DNA from: Opacimonas sp040514355
GTDB lineage: Bacteria; Pseudomonadota; Gammaproteobacteria; Enterobacterales; Alteromonadaceae
DNA length: 11,446 nt
Assembly: GCA_040514355.1 (NCBI GenBank)
Contig: JBEVCF010000050.1
Location: 1-11,446, forward strand
Direction: 5' to 3'
Part shown: positions 7,704 through 11,446 of the stretch, one piece after another
Position numbering within the stretch: position 1 is the stretch's first letter
Layout of the letters: each line of letters starts with the position of its first letter
Translations under genes and position numbers: made by a program
Notes under the pieces: model-generated
Seen by the model: only the letters and a program-made list of their open reading frames with translations
What the model was told of the DNA's origin: nothing
Database searches by the model: none

Positions 7704-7928
7704 ATCAACAAGTATAGTGTAGGGTCATGAACCAAACCTGAATTTTAGCATGTAAAAGCTTATACAGCTTCACTTCCAATTACATCATAATAGATGTGTT
7801 AATAGCTGTATAGATATCACTAAAAGCGTTGCGTGCATAACACCTTCTGCTTATTGCATGAGTACAAGCTTTATTTTATTGTAAATTACGATGTGTATGA
7901 GAGCAGTGACACGGATTAAATAAATTTT

Positions 7929-7944
7929 TGGTTTGAGTAAACCA
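7929..7944. promoter_or_regulatory. 16-bp palindrome upstream of the desaturase
   Basis: TGGTTT-GAGT-AAACCA: perfect 6-base arms around a 4-base centre, about 68 bases before the desaturase ATG. No T-run follows on either strand, so an operator is more likely than a terminator. It does not match the FadR or FabR consensus as I remember them, so no regulator is named. Confidence 0.4.
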
Positions 7945-7955
7945 CGTTGCTTGCT

Positions 7956-7965
7956 NNNNNNNNNN
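7956..7965. other. 10-N gap in the desaturase upstream region
   Basis: True length cannot be judged because no coding frame crosses it. The right flank starts at once with a tandem repeat, so further copies may be collapsed inside the gap. Confidence 0.7.
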
Positions 7966-7986
7966 TACTAAAGTGAATACTAAAGT
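7966..7986 (+). repeat. Tandem direct repeat next to an assembly gap
   Basis: TACTAAAGT occurs at 7966-7974 and 7978-7986, separated by GAA (12-base period), and the first copy abuts the gap. It lies 25 bases before the desaturase start, within the probable promoter or leader. Confidence 0.6.
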
Positions 7987-8011
7987 TATTTTTCTCATTG
8001 CAGGTTATTAG

Positions 8012-9016
8012 ATGGATCAACGTGCTACAAAAGCTAAAATCAATACAATTATTCGAGCTATCCGAACAGAAGAGGCTGCATTGCGTCAACGCTATGCGTG
8101 GTTAGCTCATCAGAACATGATTGGCATGGGGATATTAGTGCTTTCTTTGAGCGCGATGATAGGTTTAGGCGCGCTGTATTATCATACGCTTATTCCCGCT
8201 TGGTTGTGCGTTGTGCTGGTAGCCATGGTTGCTTCGATATCACATGAGTTGGAACATGATTTGATCCACAATTTGTACTTCAGCAAGCAAAAATGGGTAC
8301 AAAACACGATGATGTTGGTGGTATGGTTAATGCGTCCCAATACGATTAACCCTTGGTATCGTCGTAAGATTCATTTACACCATCACATTGTCTCAGGCAC
8401 TGAGCAAGATTTGGAAGAGCGCTTGGTTGGCAATGGGATCAAAAACCCCATCCTACGTTTTATCGTAATTGTCGATGGTCTGCTTGGTCTATTGATCAAC
8501 CGCAAACGCTTTAGCCAAGAGATCAAAGATTTTAATTTTTTACGCGTATTTAATGCGGGGTTCCCAATCACGACTGCGTATTTTGTCGTGCTCTATGCCA
8601 CGGTTATTTATCACCTCGCAAATTTAGTCTTTCCTCTAGCGGCCTCGTTACCAATGTGGCACCTGGATGTTGTTGCAGTGTGTAACTTCCTAATGGTGAC
8701 GCTCATTCTACCGAATGTGCTACGTTCATCTTCACTTAATTTCGTCACATCATGTATGCATTACTATGGTGGGGTGAATAACCTTTATCAACAGACTCAT
8801 GTGATTACGAGTAAGGTTTTTGCCCCGTTTCACTTGTTTTGTTTTAACTTTGGTAAAACACACACCATTCATCACTTTGTGCCTAATCAGCCATTTTACT
8901 TACGCCAAGCTGTGAGCGAAAAAGTGAATCAAATCATGCGACAGCAGGGGGTGCGTTTTAACGATTTCAAGAGTATCTTAAACGCTAATCGCTATCCTGC
9001 CGAGGCGGCTAACTAA
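8012..9016 (+). CDS. Membrane fatty acid desaturase-family protein
   Basis: 334-residue integral-membrane di-iron enzyme of the fatty acid desaturase/hydroxylase superfamily. The three histidine boxes are present: HELEHD (H78, H82, with H86 nearby), HLHHH (121-125) and HTIHH (H284, H287, H288). These should ligate the two irons. Hydrophobic pairs lie near 38-56/62-76, 150-163/184-206 and 217-235. NPWYRRK before box 2 and SGTEQDLEERLVG after it look conserved. The reaction would be O2-dependent desaturation or hydroxylation of a lipid; the substrate cannot be told from sequence. ATG 8012 has AGG seven bases upstream. It is transcribed away from the PepSY-phoPQ operon and shares its intergenic region, which holds a palindrome and a tandem repeat. 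After removal of the false gap in arfB, its stop overlaps the arfB stop by 8 bases. Confidence 0.88.
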   Translation: MDQRATKAKINTIIRAIRTEEAALRQRYAWLAHQNMIGMGILVLSLSAMIGLGALYYHTLIPAWLCVVLVAMVASISHELEHDLIHNLYFSKQKWVQNTMMLVVWLMRPNTINPWYRRKIHLHHHIVSGTEQDLEERLVGNGIKNPILRFIVIVDGLLGLLINRKRFSQEIKDFNFLRVFNAGFPITTAYFVVLYATVIYHLANLVFPLAASLPMWHLDVVAVCNFLMVTLILPNVLRSSSLNFVTSCMHYYGGVNNLYQQTHVITSKVFAPFHLFCFNFGKTHTIHHFVPNQPFYLRQAVSEKVNQIMRQQGVRFNDFKSILNANRYPAEAAN

Positions 9017-9444
9017 ACGGGTCGACTTTGCCACGGAGTTGTTTCTTGACGCCGTGTAAGGTTTTACTTTGTAAACGTTTGCGTTGCGACGAAAACGTAG
9101 GTCGGGTAGCTTTACGCGGTTTTTTGCGCTCACCGGCTTNNNNNNNNNNCGGCTTCGCGGATCAGTCTTACCAATCGGTCAATAGCATCACGCCGGTTAG
9201 CTTCCTGCGTGCGTTGATTTTGTGCTTTGATGGTCACAATCCCTTCCTCAGTAATGCGACTATCCGCACGATTGAGTAAGCCTTGTTTGTATATGAAAGG
9301 TAAGTTACTGGCGTGTATATTAAATTTGAGATGGATTGCGGATGACACTTTATTGACGTTTTGCCCGCCTGCGCCTTGCGCACGGACAGCTGTCATTTCA
9401 ATCGCACCGGGATCGAGATAGACGCCATTTGTAATAAAGATCAT
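9009..9444 (-). CDS. arfB: Alternative ribosome-rescue factor / peptidyl-tRNA hydrolase ArfB
   Basis: Rescues stalled ribosomes by hydrolysing peptidyl-tRNA, its basic tail entering the empty mRNA channel. RAQGAGGQNVNK carries the catalytic GGQ at residues 26-28, the same positions as in E. coli ArfB (YaeJ). Start ATG 9444 has GGAG five bases upstream and gives the family N terminus; a longer frame to 9576 runs through yciI and is not real. A 10-N run (9140-9149) is flanked on both sides by CGGCTT. Merging these copies removes 16 bases, leaves 420 bases (139 residues plus stop; E. coli 140 residues), and restores the Lys/Arg-rich tail: REAGERKKPRKATRPT, then SQRKRLQSK and LRGKVDPFS. The gene is thus intact and the interruption is an assembly artefact. 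It follows yciI by 16 bases and its TAG (9009-9011) lies inside the end of the convergent desaturase gene. Confidence 0.95.
9140..9149. other. Spurious 10-N gap in arfB with duplicated 6-base flanks
   Basis: CGGCTT precedes (9134-9139) and follows (9150-9155) the N run. Collapsing the two copies restores the arfB frame and length, so no sequence is missing here. Confidence 0.9.
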
Positions 9445-9449
9445 GACGT

Positions 9450-9453
9450 CTCC
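9450..9453 (-). promoter_or_regulatory. Ribosome binding site that decides the arfB start
   Basis: GGAG on the minus strand, five bases before ATG 9444, in the 16-base spacer after the yciI stop. It supports the internal start over the longer frame that runs back into yciI. Confidence 0.75.
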
Positions 9454-9460
9454 TGCGTGC

Positions 9461-9760
9461 TTAAGGTAAAACGAGTTTATAAGGTTTGACAACGACCTCT
9501 GCATATACGCCAGCGGCAATATAGGGGTCCTCATTTGCCCACGCTTGAGCTGCACCGAGCGACTCAAACTGCGCAATAATCAAGGAACCCGTGAAACCAG
9601 CCGTGCCCGGATCATCACTATCTATTGCTGGATTCGGGCCGGCAGCATGCAAACGTCCTTCGTCTTTAAGCGCAAGCAAACGCTCAATATGTTGCGGTCT
9701 CGCAGCTAAACGCGCCTCGAGTGTGCCAGGGTTGTCTTGGGCCACAATGGAATACCACAT
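9461..9760 (-). CDS. yciI: YciI family protein
   Basis: 99-residue cytoplasmic protein of the YciI family, a ferredoxin-like alpha/beta barrel fold related to muconolactone isomerases; E. coli YciI has 98 residues. The order is MWYSIVAQD, RPQHIERLLALKDEGRL, AGPNPAIDSDDPG, GFTGSLIIAQFES, AWANEDPYIAAGVY and VVVKPYK, all family-typical. The conserved His-Asp pair suggested for catalysis corresponds to H24 with D48 or D50 (assignment by analogy). The biochemical role in the cell is not established. ATG 9760 has AGGA eight bases upstream and lies 10 bases after the trpA stop, so it is very likely on the trp transcript. A trp-linked yciI also occurs near trp genes in related gammaproteobacteria, as I recall. 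Confidence 0.93.
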   Translation of the reverse strand: MWYSIVAQDNPGTLEARLAARPQHIERLLALKDEGRLHAAGPNPAIDSDDPGTAGFTGSLIIAQFESLGAAQAWANEDPYIAAGVYAEVVVKPYKLVLP

Positions 9761-9770
9761 GGATTTGTTC

Positions 9771-10593
9771 CTATTTCTGTGTTGCTGTTTTCATATCACT
9801 GACGAAGGTACGCAACTGCGCACACATTTCATCGACATTATCCAAATGTTCGGCAATGATATTCACCGTTGCTGAACCTGATATTGCACCTGCAGCACCA
9901 GCGTTGATTGCAGCCGCAACTTGTTTGGGCGTAGAAATACCAAAACCCAATAAAGGTGGTGCGACTTCGTACTGCGTTAATTTATTGATCAATTCACTCG
10001 CTGGCGTTTGCGCAGCCGTTTCTGCACCTGTTACACCTGCACGACCAAGAAGATAGGTATAACCAGAGGATAATTCGCCGATCGCTTTGAGGGCTTCTTC
10101 AGTGGCATTCGGTGGAGCAATCAAAATCTGATTNNNNNNNNNNCTGATTAATTCCATGCGCTTTGGCCGCATCAACAAAGCGCTGAGCTTCGCGCAAGGG
10201 GACATCAGCGATCAAAATAGAATCCACACCCGCTTTAGCTGCATCGGCATAAAATGTATCAATACCACGAGCCAGCACGAGGTTGCTGTATAGCAATAAA
10301 CCGATGGGAATATCAGGGTTGTCTTGACGTACAGCCGTAATAATAGCAAAACAATCACTGGGTGAGATCTTGCTATCTAGGGCACGGATAGACGCGGCTT
10401 GGATAGTCGGACCATCAGCAATCGGATCGGAATAGGGAAAACCTAGCTCAAGGGCATCTGCGCCCCCATCAATTAACGCTTGGACGATGCGCAAAGAGGT
10501 CGTCTTGTCAGGGTCGCCTAACATTACAAACGGCACAAACGCACCTTGGTTTTTGGCATCTAAGGCCGAAAACATCGTTTCATAACGGCTCAT
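9771..10593 (-). CDS. trpA: Tryptophan synthase alpha subunit
   Basis: Cleaves indole-3-glycerol phosphate to indole and glyceraldehyde-3-phosphate and passes indole to TrpB. The TIM barrel shows the catalytic E49 (in LELGFPYSDP) and D60 (in IADGPTIQ), numbered as in E. coli, and later YTYLLGRAGVTG and GFGISTPKQV. A 10-N run at 10134-10143 makes the frame appear broken. Its flanks both read CTGATT; merging them removes 16 bases, leaves 807 bases (268 residues plus stop, the same as E. coli) and gives an unbroken AKAHGINQILIAPPN. The gene is intact. The ATG shares its A with the TGA of trpB (TGATG), with GGAG (10604-10607) 10 bases upstream inside trpB: classic translational coupling that keeps the subunits at equal amounts. 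yciI follows after 10 bases. Confidence 0.97.
10134..10143. other. Spurious 10-N gap in trpA with duplicated 6-base flanks
   Basis: CTGATT precedes (10128-10133) and follows (10144-10149) the N run. Collapsing the copies restores the TrpA frame and the exact length of the E. coli protein. Confidence 0.92.
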
Positions 10594-11446
10594 CAGATAT
10601 CATCTCCTAAAATAGAGGTTACATACGCAAGGTCTTTGTCACCTCGCCCAGATAAATTTACGACGATGATGGTATCGTCCTCTGCTTCATCGGCCATATT
10701 GAGTGCATGAGCTAAAGCGTGAGAGGATTCTAGTGCTGGAATGATCCCTTCTTTACGAGCGAGTAGTTTAAACGCGTTTAATGCTTCCTCATCGCTGGCC
10801 GCAACATATTCTGCACGACCAATTTCGTGAAGATAGGCATGCTGGGGACCGACAGCAGGGTAATCTAGACCAGCTGACACCGAATACGACTCTTCAATTT
10901 GCCCATCACTGTCTTGCATGATGTAGCTAAATGCACCATGCAGAATACCTTTGGTTCCCTTGCAAATCNNNNNNNNNNGGCTCTACGCCTACTAGACGCA
11001 CACTTTCATCATCAATAAAGTCAGCAAACATACCAATGGCATTTGAACCACCGCCAACACAGGCCACTACCGCATCTGGTAGGCGACCTTCTTTTTCTAA
11101 AATTTGTGCTTTGGTTTCTTCCCCAATCATGCGATGAAATTCGCGCACAATGGTCGGGAAGGGGTGTGGGCCAGCAGCAGTGCCAAGTAAGTAATGCGCT
11201 TTGTCATAGTTAGCAGACCAATCGCGCATTGCTTCGTTAACTGCGTCTTTGAGTGTGCCAGACCCGGCATTCACCGGAATAACTTCTGCGCCCATCAAAC
11301 GCATACGAAAGACGTTAGGTGACTGACGTTCAACGTCTTTTGCTCCCATATAAATGCGTGCTTTTAGGCCAAGTAGAGCACACGCCAGCGCTGTAGCAAC
11401 CCCGTGTTGACCGGCGCCCGTTTCAGCGATGACTTCGGTTTTACCC
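10593..11446 (-). CDS. trpB: Tryptophan synthase beta subunit (5' partial)
   Basis: PLP enzyme that joins indole and serine to make tryptophan. The window starts at about residue 102 by E. coli numbering, so the N terminus and the PLP lysine (K87) lie outside. Visible: AETGAGQHGVA with catalytic E109, RIYMGAKDVERQSPNVFRM, GTAAGPHPFPTIVREF, the PLP-phosphate loop GGGSNAIGMFADF, then after the gap CKGTKGILHG, GQIEESYSVSAGLDYP, GPQHAYL, EGIIPALESSHALAHA and VNLSGRGDKD. The 10-N run (10969-10978) stands for about 39 missing bases: by alignment 13 residues should lie between VGVEP and ICKGTKG, and the frame differs on the two sides. The two halves are one gene, not two. The stop TGA overlaps the trpA start. 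Confidence 0.96.
10969..10978. other. 10-N gap in trpB hiding about 39 bases
   Basis: The frames on the two sides do not match with ten bases. Alignment to remembered TrpB requires 13 residues between P (after VGVE) and I (before CKG), which needs 39 bases given the partial codons on each side. The flanks show no shared sequence, so true loss is likely. Confidence 0.8.

Larger units (their letters stand above)
7704..8011. other. 308-base divergent intergenic region
   Basis: AT-rich region holding the promoters of the PepSY-phoP-phoQ operon (minus) and the desaturase gene (plus). Visible: a TATACT-like -10 element on the minus strand at 7711-7716; a 9-base inverted repeat TATACAGCT (7761-7769) / AGCTGTATA (7804-7812) with a 34-base loop; a 16-bp palindrome (7929-7944); a 10-N gap (7956-7965); a tandem repeat (7966-7986); and the ribosome site AGG seven bases before ATG 8012. 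No open frame with coding character, no RNA gene and no terminator with a T-run was recognised. Confidence 0.6.

Noticed and set aside
7704..7800. PhoP box for autoregulation of the phoPQ operon
   Set aside because: GGTTT-like words occur, but no pair of GTTTA half-sites with 5-base spacing was found.
7761..7812. 9-base inverted repeat TATACAGCT / AGCTGTATA as an operator or RNA hairpin
   Set aside because: A 34-base AT-rich loop and no further pairing; one such match is not surprising by chance in 300 bases.
9445..9576. N-terminal extension of ArfB into yciI
   Set aside because: The 44 added residues are antiphase to yciI coding sequence, have no ArfB similarity, and a good ribosome site supports ATG 9444.
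9771..10593. trpA as two overlapping partial genes
   Set aside because: Duplicated CTGATT around the N run explains the frame change; merged length equals E. coli TrpA.
10593..11349. trpB as two separate genes or a frameshifted pseudogene
   Set aside because: Both halves match consecutive TrpB segments, and the frame change falls exactly at the N run.

Overview
The window looks like a chromosomal core region of a gammaproteobacterium. The nearest-looking lineage is marine Alteromonadales-type, inferred from how closely the proteins resemble remembered E. coli YbbP, YfcH, FolX, TqsA, PhoP, YciI, ArfB, TrpA and TrpB, together with moderate GC. No phage, transposon, CRISPR or RNA gene was seen. 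The sequence is a draft scaffold with five runs of exactly 10 N (4892-4901, 7956-7965, 9140-9149, 10134-10143, 10969-10978). Reading the genes across them shows that the N count is a placeholder. In arfB and trpA the flanks repeat the same 6 bases, so these are overlapping contig ends with nothing missing. In tqsA about 10 bases fit. In trpB about 39 bases are missing.

Layout. Left (3-2819, plus strand): the 3' part of a YbbP-type FtsX-like permease, then a small unknown membrane protein. Next (2841-4148, minus strand): folX followed by yfcH, the same neighbours as in E. coli. Divergent from folX is tqsA (4206-5279, plus), an AI-2E family membrane protein. Middle (5255-7703, minus): a three-gene operon in the order PepSY-like periplasmic protein, PhoP-type regulator, PhoQ-type kinase, with overlapping stops and starts. 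A 308-base intergenic region (7704-8011) separates it from a divergent membrane fatty-acid desaturase-family gene (8012-9016, plus). Right (9009-11446, minus): trpB (5' end outside the window), trpA, yciI and arfB, packed as one apparent transcription unit.

How the genes work together. trpB and trpA encode the two subunits of tryptophan synthase and are coupled by a TGATG overlap; yciI and arfB follow closely. The PepSY-PhoP-PhoQ operon should sense an envelope signal and control transcription. Its targets are unknown, although the divergent desaturase shares its intergenic region. folX and yfcH form a small pteridine/epimerase unit.

Points most worth a second look: the PepSY partner fused by overlap to a PhoPQ pair; the lack of any ATG, GTG or TTG ahead of the kinase's first membrane helix; two spurious scaffold gaps that falsely break arfB and trpA; palindromes in the two divergent promoter regions; and a small membrane protein with a conserved-looking His/Asp/Cys pattern.
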